In this document: piece by piece, positions 40,001 to 48,115 of the stretch
Numbering within the stretch: position 1 is the first letter of the stretch
Layout: the number at the start of each line of letters is the position of its first letter
Assembly: GCA_025060415.1 (NCBI GenBank)
Contig: JANXBT010000002.1
Location: 124,001-188,000, forward strand
Source of the DNA: Candidatus Bipolaricaulota bacterium
GTDB lineage: Bacteria > Bipolaricaulota > Bipolaricaulia > Bipolaricaulales > Bipolaricaulaceae
DNA: 64,000 nucleotides
Direction of reading: 5' to 3'
Translations under genes and position numbers: made by a program
Notes under the pieces: model-generated
What the model was told of the DNA's origin: nothing
Seen by the model: the letters and a program-made list of their open reading frames with translations, nothing else
Databases searched by the model: none

Positions 40001-40078
40001 TACCTCTTCTACGTCACCGCCAAGATCGGAGGCGAAACCCGGCGCACGGAGGTCGGCCGGATCTTGGTGCGGAGGTAG
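37025..40078 (+). CDS. Secreted PKD-repeat protein with type-IX-like C-terminal sorting domain
   Basis: The product has 1017 residues. A signal peptide (1-20, cleavage after AAA) is followed by four related N-terminal modules of roughly 140-160 residues, each with an NPGD/EPG turn, a DxDxN pair and an HIRNxGTA-like strand. Three PKD domains follow (about 640-720, 735-820, 830-915; motifs FTWTP, WDFGEG/WDFGDG). The last 90 residues have the FlgD-Ig/T9SS-CTD pattern (NP...VLDQAGRPV...WDLKDREGRTVPNGLYLFYV). In T9SS cargo such a domain is the sorting signal. It is followed 3 bp later by a PorV-like gene. Surface adhesin or structural role is inferred. Confidence 0.82.
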   Translation: MRWASGVFLLVALVARQAAAAPVFSDRAFGGDPLNPGDDMIIVQVIRVTGDPHRDATIEFVHIRNAGTATSAQIEKIYLVWESAAPTSPVFSQTPSATINLANQNLQIGVIRSTNFAVPKGSTRYLWVGVKVAAASALEEEATVLLKTNLYWYTAVESGNSGFLADGKPETIVKAGWEEVVDGSPAGNTLNPGDEALVHKFTARDRDANAAGLTITTVRVRRAPEATATASDLAEIRVVIGHGTTNYVAQTTNTGGWDSPSGVTFTSFTPSLPEFVDGSQISVAVYVTVAQESSDGRTVISEVVLETEENEQTTSKTITAPSVWTIRRAGPEEAEELSVPPTGLGINPGERLTQRVWVADRDHNGKKFQITHLWIRNLGTAETADIAGLAVWMGNTQIYTAGWPPSTYDFRTGGWIPVTALQVSDEGEAILTLEYRVSPLATTGRTLRPEVKVGSFEPPTPSPGTSPQYSTPALAYPAAVTIHPAGFEVVENVAIEPGTVYSTQRFVAQKLRLQDSDGNNHGVTITRIHVRNVGTALDTQFTRLEVRQAGATGALLAETTNLSGLRATGISLTPATNNTVGDDATLELWIWLTLAGPETTVVGRTIQLETTLSFTEGPVSGETPARRGPEFTVAVNNPPVVQDFTWTPANPQYGQEITFTPGAVTDPDNDAIVYSRWDFGEGADPRYVERDGPPQQAVTKYPDGGTFAVTLLVRDAKGLEGSKTKSITVTLRPNTAPTVDFTWSPAEPAVGQTVTFAPTVTDPDNPPDAPFTFAWSFGANATPSTSTAQAPSVVFNAAGPHTVRLEVTDRRGARGVKEKTVNVAAPPQQLPTITGLSADPSYPAAGQTVTFVATATAPANDPITAWRWDFGDGTVREIAESATTLSVTHVYPRVGTYTVSVQARNNAGWSTARTLSIVVRPAGVEFGFLVLDNPVTGNQCRIQIFAPPGATELKLTVLDQAGRPVLLENPVAVGTFTWDLKDREGRTVPNGLYLFYVTAKIGGETRRTEVGRILVRR

Positions 40079-40081
40079 ACC

Positions 40082-40873
40082 ATGCGCGGAACGCGTGCGG
40101 TGCTAGTGGTCGTGCTCGCCGGCGTGGGCGCCTGGGCCCAGGTGTCGCTTTTTGACATGGGCCTGGGCACGCGGGCCATGGGCTTGGGCGGGGCCTACGC
40201 CGCCGTGGCCGAGGGCGCGGAAGGGCTCCTGTACAACCCCGCGGGGCTGGCCCGGGTCCGCGGGGTTCAGGCCGACTCCACGGTCCTGGCGGGGTGGGTA
40301 AGCGCGGGCTACGTGGGCGCGGCCCTCCCCGGCCTCGGCGCCGGCCTGGGGTATCTCGGCGCCTCCGCCGGCGAAAACCTGGGCTTCTCCCAGCTGGGCC
40401 TCATCGCCGGGTTCGGCCTGGACCTCCGCGCCCTGGGCTTCCCGGTGCTGGGCGGCGCCGCCCTCCGCTTCCAAAGCACCCACATCGCCGGCAAGTCCGA
40501 GACCGGGTTCGGGCTGGACCTCGGGGTCCTGGGCGCTTTCCCCTCCCTGCTGGGGGAGATCCGAGCGGCCGTGGTCCTGCGGGAGCTCGCCTTCGGCGGC
40601 CTCTCCACGGAGTTCGTGGTGGCCGGGGCCTGGCTGAGCCCCTTCGGCCTGTTCGCCGCTTTGGACCTGACGTCCGAGTACATCGCGCTCGGCGTGGGCA
40701 TGGCCTTCCTGGGGGCGGCCGAGGTGCGGGCCGGCCTGCGCCAAGAGGGCGGGCTGTTCCGCGTGGCCTTGGGATTGGGCGTGCGGTTCGGAAGCTACGC
40801 CCTGGACTACGCCCTCCTCACCCACCCCTTGCTCGCCCCCTCCCATCGCTTCGGCTTCGGCCTGCGCTTTTAG
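40082..40873 (+). CDS. PorV/UPF0164-like outer membrane protein (first copy)
   Basis: The product has 263 residues: signal peptide (1-19), then the family start LGTRAMGLGGAYAAVAEGAEGLLYNPAGLA, then an alternating beta-strand pattern ending in a terminal Phe, as in outer-membrane barrels. PorV-type proteins carry T9SS cargo from the translocon to the surface attachment machinery. It follows the PKD cargo gene by 3 bp. It ends 4 bp inside the convergent giant outer-membrane gene. Confidence 0.8.
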   Translation: MRGTRAVLVVVLAGVGAWAQVSLFDMGLGTRAMGLGGAYAAVAEGAEGLLYNPAGLARVRGVQADSTVLAGWVSAGYVGAALPGLGAGLGYLGASAGENLGFSQLGLIAGFGLDLRALGFPVLGGAALRFQSTHIAGKSETGFGLDLGVLGAFPSLLGEIRAAVVLRELAFGGLSTEFVVAGAWLSPFGLFAALDLTSEYIALGVGMAFLGAAEVRAGLRQEGGLFRVALGLGVRFGSYALDYALLTHPLLAPSHRFGFGLRF

Positions 40874-43800
40874 AACGTCGCCACGAGCGTCGCGCCGAGG
40901 AAACCGGCGAAACGAAGCGGGCCTCCACCGAAAAGGAGGCCCGCTTCTACGTTCAGGCCCCATTGGGGGGCCAAGGTGAGGCCGGCCTCAGCCCGCACCC
41001 TGCCCGTGAACCTCTCCCCCGTCCAGGTGAGGGCGGACTCGACCTGAAGCGGCCCCCACGGCGTGCGCCACACCCCCCGCTCCTGCATGCGCAAGCCCTC
41101 GCGCGGGCTCCAGGTGAGGCTCAGCTCGTGGCGGTCCCCCCCACCGCGCTCCCAGCTCACCCGGCCCTCCACGCCCTGGTCCTCGCTCACCTGGGGCGGA
41201 TAGCGCGGATGGGCCAAGATCTTCCAGCTCCGCTTGTAGGTGAGGGAGGGCCGCACGTCCGGCCAGCCGGAGTGGCTCCAGGAGGCGCTGAGGGAGAGGG
41301 TTGTGGCCGTGCGTTCCAGCGCCGGCCGGACGCTTTGCTCCGCGCCCAAGCTCAGCTGCAGGGCATGGGGCGAAAGCTCGGCGTTGGCCGAAAGGTTCCC
41401 GCGCAGGCGCCGTTCCGCCGGGTCCATCTCCAGGGCCCCAAGGATCCGGGCGGCCACCTTGCCCCCGGGGAGCGCGCGCGCGGGAGGGCGAAGCTCTCCG
41501 GACAGGGTGCGGGTTTGGGTCCAGCGGGGCTCGCCCACGGAACGGCTGAACCTCTCTTCCCAAGCGGCGCTCCAGGCGAACCCGTCCCCGCCGGAGAGGC
41601 GCGCCGAAAGGGCGAGGGTTTCCGTGCCGGGGGCGCCGCGGCTGCGGTAAGGTCGGGACCACGCGAGGTCCAGGCCGAACCCCGGCCACGGGCTGTAGGA
41701 AACCCTCCCGCCCAGCGTCCCCGCCAGGTGGAACTCGGGCAACGCGAGTTTTCCGGAGGCGGACGCGGACCAACCCGGGTTGCCGGGGGCGCTGAGGCTG
41801 GCGGCGAAGTCGAGGCCGAGGCCGGGCGTCCGCCCGGAGGAGGACAGAACCGGGCTCAAGCGGAACGCGAGATGGCAGGGACCCTTCCAGCTGCCCTCCA
41901 GGCCGCCGCTCAGGCGGAGCGTGGGCTGGGCGGTGAGCTCCGCGAGATCCGCGCGGCCGCGCACGGCCAGGGACCAGGCCCCTTTCGCGTATTGGCCCGA
42001 AAAGCTGAACCCGTGGGCGTCGGTCCGGCTGGCGTAACCGATCTCCTCGTAGCCCGGGAACTGAGAATGGACCCCAAGCTGCCACTCCCAGTCCCCAAGC
42101 TTTCGGGAGAGGGCGAGGCTTGCGGCGGGGCCCAGGCGCACGCGGCCCTCCCGGGGCGGGTCGGAAAAGCTCGTGAGGTCCCGGCCGTCGATCTTCGTCT
42201 GGCCTTGGGGGAAGCGCTGGGGCGCCGGCGCCACCCGCCAGAGGTCCAGCTGGAAGTTTTCGTCGGCCGCGGTCCCCGCCCAAAGGGCCTCGCCCGCCAC
42301 CCCTAAGGCCACGAAATCGCCGGCGAGGGCGCGCTCGCCCTCCCGGAAGACGCCGCTGGGCGTGGCGTACCAAACCCTGTCCTCCCAGAGGGCTAAAGCC
42401 CGCACCGGCTCCCCGTACGCCAGCCAACCCGCTCCCTGTCCGTCGCGCAGGATCCGCACCCCCTCCCCCGTGGCCACGAACACCTCGGAGGCCCGCCCCA
42501 GCAACGCGAAGACTTCGCCAAGCAGGAGCGTTTCCCAAGCGTTGCCCCGCAGGCGAAAGAGCCCGGCCGAGGTGCCCAAATAGAGTTCGCCCGCCCAAAG
42601 GAGCGCGCGGGGGGTTCCCTCCGGAAGGGGAAGGCGCGTCCAGCGCTCGGGCTGGCCCACCTCCGCGAGCGCGCTCACCAAAACCTCGGCCTCTGTGGCC
42701 AGGAACACGCGCTCCCCCTCCCGGGCCAGGGCCAGGATGCGCGTGCCCGCGATCCTCTCCGTGCGGTTCTTGTTCCAGTCGTTGGCGTAAAGCCGCGTCC
42801 AACTCCGCACCCTGTCCAGAGCGCCCGGCTCGGCCACGTCCACCACGGTGAGGCCCGCGTCGGTGCCGATGAGGAGCCGTCCCGGGAGGGGAAGGAGGGC
42901 CAGCGCAGCCTGCCCCGCCAGGCCCTGGGCGCTGCCGTAAGAGGCAAACCGGCCGCTTTGGTAGACGGTGATCCCGTTTCGGTGGGCGAAGACCACGGCC
43001 TCCCCTTCCGCAAGCCGCACGGGAGCGATGGCGTGGATGCGGTTGCGCGCGGGGATGCGCTCCCCTAGATCCGGCGGGAAGACGTTCTCCGAAAAGCCCA
43101 GGCGCGCGGAGTACCTCCAGCCGCCCACCTCCCCTTGCCAGGAGAGCGCGAGGACGGAGTGGGTGTTGGGCATGGTGCGGGAGGCCGGGGTGGGGGCGCC
43201 CACATCCGCGGCCTGGTACACGCCGATGCGGGCCGAACCCCACGCGAGCGTGGCGCCCAGGAAGTATCGCTCGTACTCCACGGGCACCCCCAGGGCGCCC
43301 CGTTGGCGCTCGAAGTCCACGCGCACCACGTCCTCGGGGCCCACGCTGCGAAGAAGGGTGAGGAGGCCGACCTCGTAGTCGATGGTGTAATCCGTGTCGC
43401 GGGCGAGCAGGGCGTCGTTGAGGTAGACCCGCTCCGAGCCGGGGAGGACGGAAAGGCCCAGGAAGTAGACGCCGGCGGCGCGGGCGTAGGCGAAGGACGC
43501 GCGCACGGCCGCACCAGGCCGGAAGAAATCGGCGGGGAAATCCAAGCGCACGACCCCTTCGGCCGCAAAAAGCTTGTAGCGGAACTGAGCCAAAGCCGGG
43601 TCCGCTAGATCCCGAAAATCCGCCTCCCCGGGCAGGCGCACGGCGAGGGAAAAGTCCTCCGCGCGGATGCCCGGCTCGCCCAAATAAAGGAACCGGCGCC
43701 GCTGCGCTTGGACCAAAGGATAGGCCTCCTCGTCCACCACCAGGCTCGTGCGGCCCGCAAGCGCCGCAAGAAACGCAGCCTCAAGCTCGCTTTCCTGGAC

Positions 43801-44667
43801 GAAGGGGTAGCCCTTCTTGTCCCTCCCGGTGAGGCCATGGGCAGCGTTGTACTGGTCCAGGAGGTCCAGGATGCGGTTGCGCAGGATCCCCTTGGGTTCT
43901 TGGCGCAAGAGGAGGAAGGGGGCTTCGTCCTGCACCACCAAGTAGGCGCCCGCGGGAAGCTCCCAGGAGGGCCGCTTTTGGACGAGCTCGAAAAGGTACT
44001 CCAGCCCCCAATCGGCCAAGAACTTTTGGAACGCCGCATCCGTGGGGAACCGGAAAGCCGGCTTGGAGAAGCCCTCCACGAACGGAAGCCGCAAGGGGAA
44101 GGCATAGAGGCCGTCCAGGGAGAGGAGGTAGGGCGCGGGCAGCCAAGGCTGCTTGGGGTCCTCGTAGGCGAAGGTGCGCTCGGCCTGGACCACCTCGCCC
44201 CGGAAGACGAGAGACTCGGAGATCCCCTCGAGGCGGGCCACGAGGCCGCTTAAGTTCACGCCCTCCCGGCCCAGGGAAACCCGCGCCCCAAGCACGCGCT
44301 TGTTGTACACCCCCAGGGCGTCGCCCTCGCCGCCCACCACGAACCGCCCGAGCTCCGCGTACCAGGGCTTGCGGTCCACGATGACCAGGAAGTCCTGGAA
44401 GCCTGGGCCCAATTGGTCGTTGAAGCTGGCCCGGAGGGTGAGGAAATCGAGCACTTTGCCCTCGATTTGGGCCCACAGGGACTGGGTGAGGGTGAGGCCG
44501 CCGGACCCCAACCGCTCCAGGGACAGGAGGGCCGGATCGCCGAAGCCCAGGCGCACCCCCCACGTCTTCTGGCCCGTTACCTTGAGGGTGAAGGCCTCCG
44601 TGGGAGCTGGCTCTTGGGCGAGACCCAAGAAAACGAACGCGAGGAGGACGAAAACGGCACGGTTCAT
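40870..44667 (-). CDS. Giant outer-membrane protein with SprA-like motif
   Basis: The product has 1265 residues from ATG 44667, which overlaps the upstream stop (ATGA); ATG 44673 is an alternative. Signal peptide at 1-20. The N-terminus (VTGQKTWGVRLG, then QSLWAQIEGKV and RASFNDQLGPGFQDF) and a mid segment with RVYLNDALLARDTDYTIDYEVG resemble proteins related to the T9SS translocon SprA/Sov, though far shorter than SprA (about 2400). Residues about 610-840 look like a beta-propeller with repeated short strands (GxRILALAREGERVFLAT). The last 350 are barrel strands with terminal Phe. Family placement is tentative. Confidence 0.7.
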   Translation of the reverse strand: MNRAVFVLLAFVFLGLAQEPAPTEAFTLKVTGQKTWGVRLGFGDPALLSLERLGSGGLTLTQSLWAQIEGKVLDFLTLRASFNDQLGPGFQDFLVIVDRKPWYAELGRFVVGGEGDALGVYNKRVLGARVSLGREGVNLSGLVARLEGISESLVFRGEVVQAERTFAYEDPKQPWLPAPYLLSLDGLYAFPLRLPFVEGFSKPAFRFPTDAAFQKFLADWGLEYLFELVQKRPSWELPAGAYLVVQDEAPFLLLRQEPKGILRNRILDLLDQYNAAHGLTGRDKKGYPFVQESELEAAFLAALAGRTSLVVDEEAYPLVQAQRRRFLYLGEPGIRAEDFSLAVRLPGEADFRDLADPALAQFRYKLFAAEGVVRLDFPADFFRPGAAVRASFAYARAAGVYFLGLSVLPGSERVYLNDALLARDTDYTIDYEVGLLTLLRSVGPEDVVRVDFERQRGALGVPVEYERYFLGATLAWGSARIGVYQAADVGAPTPASRTMPNTHSVLALSWQGEVGGWRYSARLGFSENVFPPDLGERIPARNRIHAIAPVRLAEGEAVVFAHRNGITVYQSGRFASYGSAQGLAGQAALALLPLPGRLLIGTDAGLTVVDVAEPGALDRVRSWTRLYANDWNKNRTERIAGTRILALAREGERVFLATEAEVLVSALAEVGQPERWTRLPLPEGTPRALLWAGELYLGTSAGLFRLRGNAWETLLLGEVFALLGRASEVFVATGEGVRILRDGQGAGWLAYGEPVRALALWEDRVWYATPSGVFREGERALAGDFVALGVAGEALWAGTAADENFQLDLWRVAPAPQRFPQGQTKIDGRDLTSFSDPPREGRVRLGPAASLALSRKLGDWEWQLGVHSQFPGYEEIGYASRTDAHGFSFSGQYAKGAWSLAVRGRADLAELTAQPTLRLSGGLEGSWKGPCHLAFRLSPVLSSSGRTPGLGLDFAASLSAPGNPGWSASASGKLALPEFHLAGTLGGRVSYSPWPGFGLDLAWSRPYRSRGAPGTETLALSARLSGGDGFAWSAAWEERFSRSVGEPRWTQTRTLSGELRPPARALPGGKVAARILGALEMDPAERRLRGNLSANAELSPHALQLSLGAEQSVRPALERTATTLSLSASWSHSGWPDVRPSLTYKRSWKILAHPRYPPQVSEDQGVEGRVSWERGGGDRHELSLTWSPREGLRMQERGVWRTPWGPLQVESALTWTGERFTGRVRAEAGLTLAPQWGLNVEAGLLFGGGPLRFAGFLGATLVATF
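40914..40947 (+). terminator. Strong hairpin inside the giant gene, candidate terminator for the convergent unit
   Basis: A perfect 13-bp stem GAAGCGGGCCTCC (40914-40926) with GGAGGCCCGCTTC (40935-40947) and an 8-nt A-rich loop lies about 40 bp past the PorV-like stop. It lacks a T-tract and also encodes the LLFGGGPL part of the opposite gene. Confidence 0.5.
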
Positions 44668-45449
44668 GGCCATCGTAGGGCTAAGGATACGCGAAAGCTT
44701 GCGGGCAGGTGGGCGTGGCCAAGGAAGGCCCATTCCAGGCGGAACGCGGACCAGGTGAGGCTCCCCCCCAGGCTGAGGCCGGCGCTCCCCAGGCCCACGG
44801 CCAGGAAAACCCGGGGCAGGGTGAGGGCCGCGGCCAGGGCATAGCGGGGCAGGGTGAGGACGTCCTGGGCTGCGGCCCCCACGTACGCGGGAACGTCGAG
44901 AACGCCCAAGGGAAGGGCGAGGGCAACGGAGAGGTCCCACGGCCAGGCCTCGCCCGGGAAAGGCGGGGTGGACCATACGTTTTCCACCACGGCGCCCAGC
45001 CAAAGGGGCCCCTGCCAGAGGAGGCCAAGGTCGAGGGCGGCGCCGAGGCCCGGCGCGGGCTGGGCCTGATGGAGGAGGCGGGCGCGGCCGCCCAAACCCA
45101 GCCCGCCCAAAGCGAGCCCCAGGGCGGCGGCCCCGCCCTCCGCCCGGTAGGAAAGGCCCGGCGCGATCTCGCCCGCATAAAAAAGGAACGCCTCCGCGGC
45201 CACATAGGGGCCCACCAGGGCCAGATGGCCCAGGTGCCCCGCGGCGAAGGGCGAAGCGTAGGTGGAAAGGAGCTCCCAGCCCGTGCGGAAGCCCAAAGCC
45301 GCGGGGTTGGAAAAGGCCAGGGGAAGGGCGAGGTCCAGCCCGGACAGGGCCAGGGCCCAGGCGGGCCGGCCCAGCTCAAACAGCACATCCCCGCCCACGG
45401 CGGCCGAAACGCCCGAGACCGAAAAAGCCAGGACGAGGAGGAACGTCAT
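44664..45449 (-). CDS. PorV/UPF0164-like outer membrane protein (second copy)
   Basis: The product has 261 residues: signal peptide (1-17), then GGDVLFELGRPAWALALSGLDLALPLAFSNPAALG, the PorV/UPF0164 start without the usual RAxGxGGA and so a divergent member, followed by barrel strands. It overlaps the subtilase upstream and the giant outer-membrane gene downstream by 4 bp each. Its position between a CTD cargo and a SprA-like protein supports a shuttle role. Confidence 0.7.
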   Translation of the reverse strand: MTFLLVLAFSVSGVSAAVGGDVLFELGRPAWALALSGLDLALPLAFSNPAALGFRTGWELLSTYASPFAAGHLGHLALVGPYVAAEAFLFYAGEIAPGLSYRAEGGAAALGLALGGLGLGGRARLLHQAQPAPGLGAALDLGLLWQGPLWLGAVVENVWSTPPFPGEAWPWDLSVALALPLGVLDVPAYVGAAAQDVLTLPRYALAAALTLPRVFLAVGLGSAGLSLGGSLTWSAFRLEWAFLGHAHLPASFRVSLALRWP

Positions 45450-47515
45450 CGTTGCACCACCACCCGCACGGGCGGGCTCCGGCCGCGGTCGGTGACGAGC
45501 ACGGCGAGGTACAGGCCGCTGGCGACCGCGTGGCCTTGGGCCGTGCGCAGGTCCCAGCGGACGAGCCCGCCGGCGGGGCTGAGGGCCTCCCGCCAAAGGA
45601 GGCGCCCGAGGAGGTCGTAGACGTGGAGCTCGGCCCACGCGGTGTTCTCGGGGCAGCCGTAGCGGAAGGTGGCGCTGGCGCGGGCGGGGTTGTCCAGGGC
45701 AGCGAGCCAGGGCGCGGCGGGCCGCTCCCGCGGCCCCACGGCGGCCCAGGCCCCGGGAAGGTCCAGCTTGCCCCAGCCCCAGGCGGTGTTGGGGACTGCG
45801 CCCACCTGGGCATCGGCCCGCGCGCCGGCCCGTAGGGCCTGGAGGAGCTCCTCCCGCGTGAGGTCCGGCCGCAGGGAGAGAAGCAAAGCGCACGCCCCGG
45901 CCACGTGGGGCGCGGCCATGCTCGTGCCCGCCAGGACCAAATGCTTTCCGTCGGGAAGGACGTACCACGAGGAGGGGGAGGCCGCGGAGGAGAGGGCGGA
46001 GGCGATCCACGCTCCCGGCGCGGCCAGGTCAGGCTTGAGGCGGCCGTCCCGCGTGGGCCCCCGGGAGGAAAAGGGGGCCAGGGCCCAAAGCGTGTAGCCC
46101 TCGGCCCGCTGCTCCCCCGCTTGGGCGGCCCAGGCCACCCGGGTCACGTACGCGCCCACGGTGATCACATGGGGCGCGTTCCCCGGCTCGGCGATGGCGC
46201 GCTCACCGTTCCCCTCCAAAAAGTAGCCCATCTTGGCGCTCTCCACCCAGCCGTCCACCCGGCCCGGAAAAAGGGGCTCGAAGGTGATGCGCCAGCGGGA
46301 GTCCCGGGAGGCGCCACTCAGGGTGAGGAAGACCTGGCGCGGCTCCTGCGCCAGGGGGGAGAGGGTGTGATCCAGCCACACCAGGCCGGCGGCGGTGGGG
46401 GCAGAACGGCTTTGCCCAGGGGTTACGGTGAGGGTCTCCCCGGTGGGCGCGCGCACGCTCACCGCGAACCGGGCGGGATCGTCGTACCAAAACCGCACCA
46501 CCACGGAGGCCGCGTTGGGCACCAGGGTCCAGGTGGTGGGGGTGCGGACCTCCCCGCCCACGTGGATCCGGCTTTGGCCCTCGTTCCCCGCGGCGCAGAC
46601 GATCACCGCCCCCGGCCGTTGAGCGAGGAGGTCCACGGAGCGCTCCAGGGCGGAGCGCCCGTCGTGGGAGCCGGTGTGGCCTCCCAAGGAGAGGTTCACC
46701 ACGCCCGGCCGGCCCAGGAAGGCCGCGGCCTCCAGGACGAACCGGATCCCGTCGAGGACGGAGTCCTCGTAGAAGTTGGTCTTGACCACCACGAGGTCGG
46801 CGCCGGGGGCCACGCCGGGCAGGCCGGCGCCGAACCCGCCCGCGGCAATCCCCGCCACGTGGGTTCCGTGGCCCAGGGTGTCGGGCGCGGGCGAGAAGGC
46901 GCCGCGCAGGGCGGCCTCGAGGTCCTGCTGGGCGTAGACCCGGCCGTACAGGCCCTCGCCCACCTCGTCGCCCCAAAACGGCGGGAACCCGCCACCGCCG
47001 GCCGCCGTCTGGTCCCAGTAGAAGAGGATGCGCGTGCCCTCAAGGAAGCCGTCGCCGTCGCGGTCCACGCGGAACGCGGGGTGCAGGATGTCCACGCCGG
47101 AGTCCACGAGGCCCACGACCACCCCTTGCCCGGTGGTGCGGGGGGAGCCGTGCCAGAGGGTGGGGGCGCCGATCTCCGGTACGGAGCGGTCCAGGAGGGG
47201 CTCCAGGGGCCGGCTGGCCCAGACCCGCAGGACCCCGGGATGCTCCGCCACCCGGGGGAGCTGGGAGAGGGGGAGGGTGGCCGTGGCTACCCGGCCGAAA
47301 AGGGAGCGCGCGCCCGGGATCTCCCACCACACGGCCTCGCTTTGGAGCTCGAGGAACACGGGGATGAAGGGGTCGGGTTCGGCGGCGTAGGGGGCGAGGA
47401 GGGCGGGGCCGAGTTCCGGGGGGGCCTGGAGGAGCGCGCGCAGGAAGGGGTCGAGCTTTTGGGGGGAGGCGAGGGCCAGGAAGGCCCAGAGGATCAGGAG
47501 GAGGGCGAGCCTCAT
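45446..47515 (-). CDS. Secreted subtilisin-like protease with type-IX-like C-terminal domain
   Basis: The product has 689 residues. Signal peptide at 1-16. Catalytic triad: Asp138 (VVVGLVDSGVD), His216 (GHGTHVAG) and Ser532 (GTSMAAPHVAG), with an insertion of about 100 residues between His and Ser holding a beta domain, as in the S8 family with an inserted PPC/jellyroll. The last 85 residues (from about 605) have the FlgD-Ig/CTD pattern (NPARA...VYDLLGRLLW...WDLRTAQGHAVASGLYLAVLV). ATG 47515 lies 7 nt from TACAAT. It heads an operon with PorV-like and giant outer-membrane proteins. Confidence 0.85.
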   Translation of the reverse strand: MRLALLLILWAFLALASPQKLDPFLRALLQAPPELGPALLAPYAAEPDPFIPVFLELQSEAVWWEIPGARSLFGRVATATLPLSQLPRVAEHPGVLRVWASRPLEPLLDRSVPEIGAPTLWHGSPRTTGQGVVVGLVDSGVDILHPAFRVDRDGDGFLEGTRILFYWDQTAAGGGGFPPFWGDEVGEGLYGRVYAQQDLEAALRGAFSPAPDTLGHGTHVAGIAAGGFGAGLPGVAPGADLVVVKTNFYEDSVLDGIRFVLEAAAFLGRPGVVNLSLGGHTGSHDGRSALERSVDLLAQRPGAVIVCAAGNEGQSRIHVGGEVRTPTTWTLVPNAASVVVRFWYDDPARFAVSVRAPTGETLTVTPGQSRSAPTAAGLVWLDHTLSPLAQEPRQVFLTLSGASRDSRWRITFEPLFPGRVDGWVESAKMGYFLEGNGERAIAEPGNAPHVITVGAYVTRVAWAAQAGEQRAEGYTLWALAPFSSRGPTRDGRLKPDLAAPGAWIASALSSAASPSSWYVLPDGKHLVLAGTSMAAPHVAGACALLLSLRPDLTREELLQALRAGARADAQVGAVPNTAWGWGKLDLPGAWAAVGPRERPAAPWLAALDNPARASATFRYGCPENTAWAELHVYDLLGRLLWREALSPAGGLVRWDLRTAQGHAVASGLYLAVLVTDRGRSPPVRVVVQR

Positions 47516-47522
47516 GGGGGCG

Positions 47523-47528
47523 ATTGTA
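47523..47528 (-). promoter_or_regulatory. -10 element of the subtilase operon
   Basis: TACAAT on the minus strand ends 7 nt before ATG 47515; no ribosome site exists between. Leaderless layout. The divergent padR promoter is about 45 bp away. Confidence 0.55.
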
Positions 47529-47569
47529 CCGGGTTGGGGCGTGGGCCGGGCGCCTTTGTTCCAGCCCGA

Positions 47570-47589
47570 TATAATCCAACTTGGAATAT
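47570..47589 (+). promoter_or_regulatory. padR promoter with overlapping palindromic operator
   Basis: A perfect TATAAT (47570-47575) lies 12 nt before the padR ATG. An imperfect palindrome ATAATCCAA-C-TTGGAATAT (47571-47589; eight of nine positions pair) covers the -10 box, start point and start codon, the expected place for autorepression. No clear -35 is visible. Confidence 0.55.
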
Positions 47590-48115
47590 GGCCGGGGAAT
47601 TCCCCGTGGGACCGGTGGTCCTGGGCTACCTCCTTGAGGGGCCGGCCCACGGCTACGAACTCCTCGCCCGCCTCCACGCAGACCTGGGCCGCGTCTGGCG
47701 CGTGGCCCCAAGCCAGCTCTACGCCACCCTGGACCGCTTAGAACGCCACGGCCTCATCCGCGGCACCCGCGTGGAACAGGAACACCGGCCCGCCCGCATC
47801 CGCTACGCCCTCACCCCTCAGGGCGCCGAGCTCTTCTGGCGCTGGGCCACCGCCCCCGTCCCCCGCCTGCGCCTCCTGCGCTCCCAGCTCCTCCCCAAGC
47901 TCTTCTTCCTCCTGCGCCTGGCGCCGGAGCGCGCGCCCGCCCTCCTTGCGGCCCAGCGGGAGGTCCTCCTGGCCCTGGAAGCAAAGGTGCGGGACGAGGA
48001 GCCCCAGGACCCCTTCGGAAAAGCCCTGCGCAGCTTCCGGCTCCACCAGCTTTCCGCAGGGCTGGCCTGGATCGATTCCCTGCTTCAAGGAGGTGGAGGA
48101 TGCGCAAGTTCCTAA
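47588..48115 (+). CDS. PadR-family transcriptional regulator
   Basis: The product is a 175-residue winged-helix protein: VLGYLLEGPAHGYELLARL (helix 1-2), PSQLYATLDRLERHGLI (recognition helix and wing), then a C-terminal helical dimerisation domain of class II length. It probably controls the ABC importer that overlaps its 3' end by 16 bp, and itself through the palindrome at its start codon. The ligand is unknown. Confidence 0.88.
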   Translation: MAGEFPVGPVVLGYLLEGPAHGYELLARLHADLGRVWRVAPSQLYATLDRLERHGLIRGTRVEQEHRPARIRYALTPQGAELFWRWATAPVPRLRLLRSQLLPKLFFLLRLAPERAPALLAAQREVLLALEAKVRDEEPQDPFGKALRSFRLHQLSAGLAWIDSLLQGGGGCASS

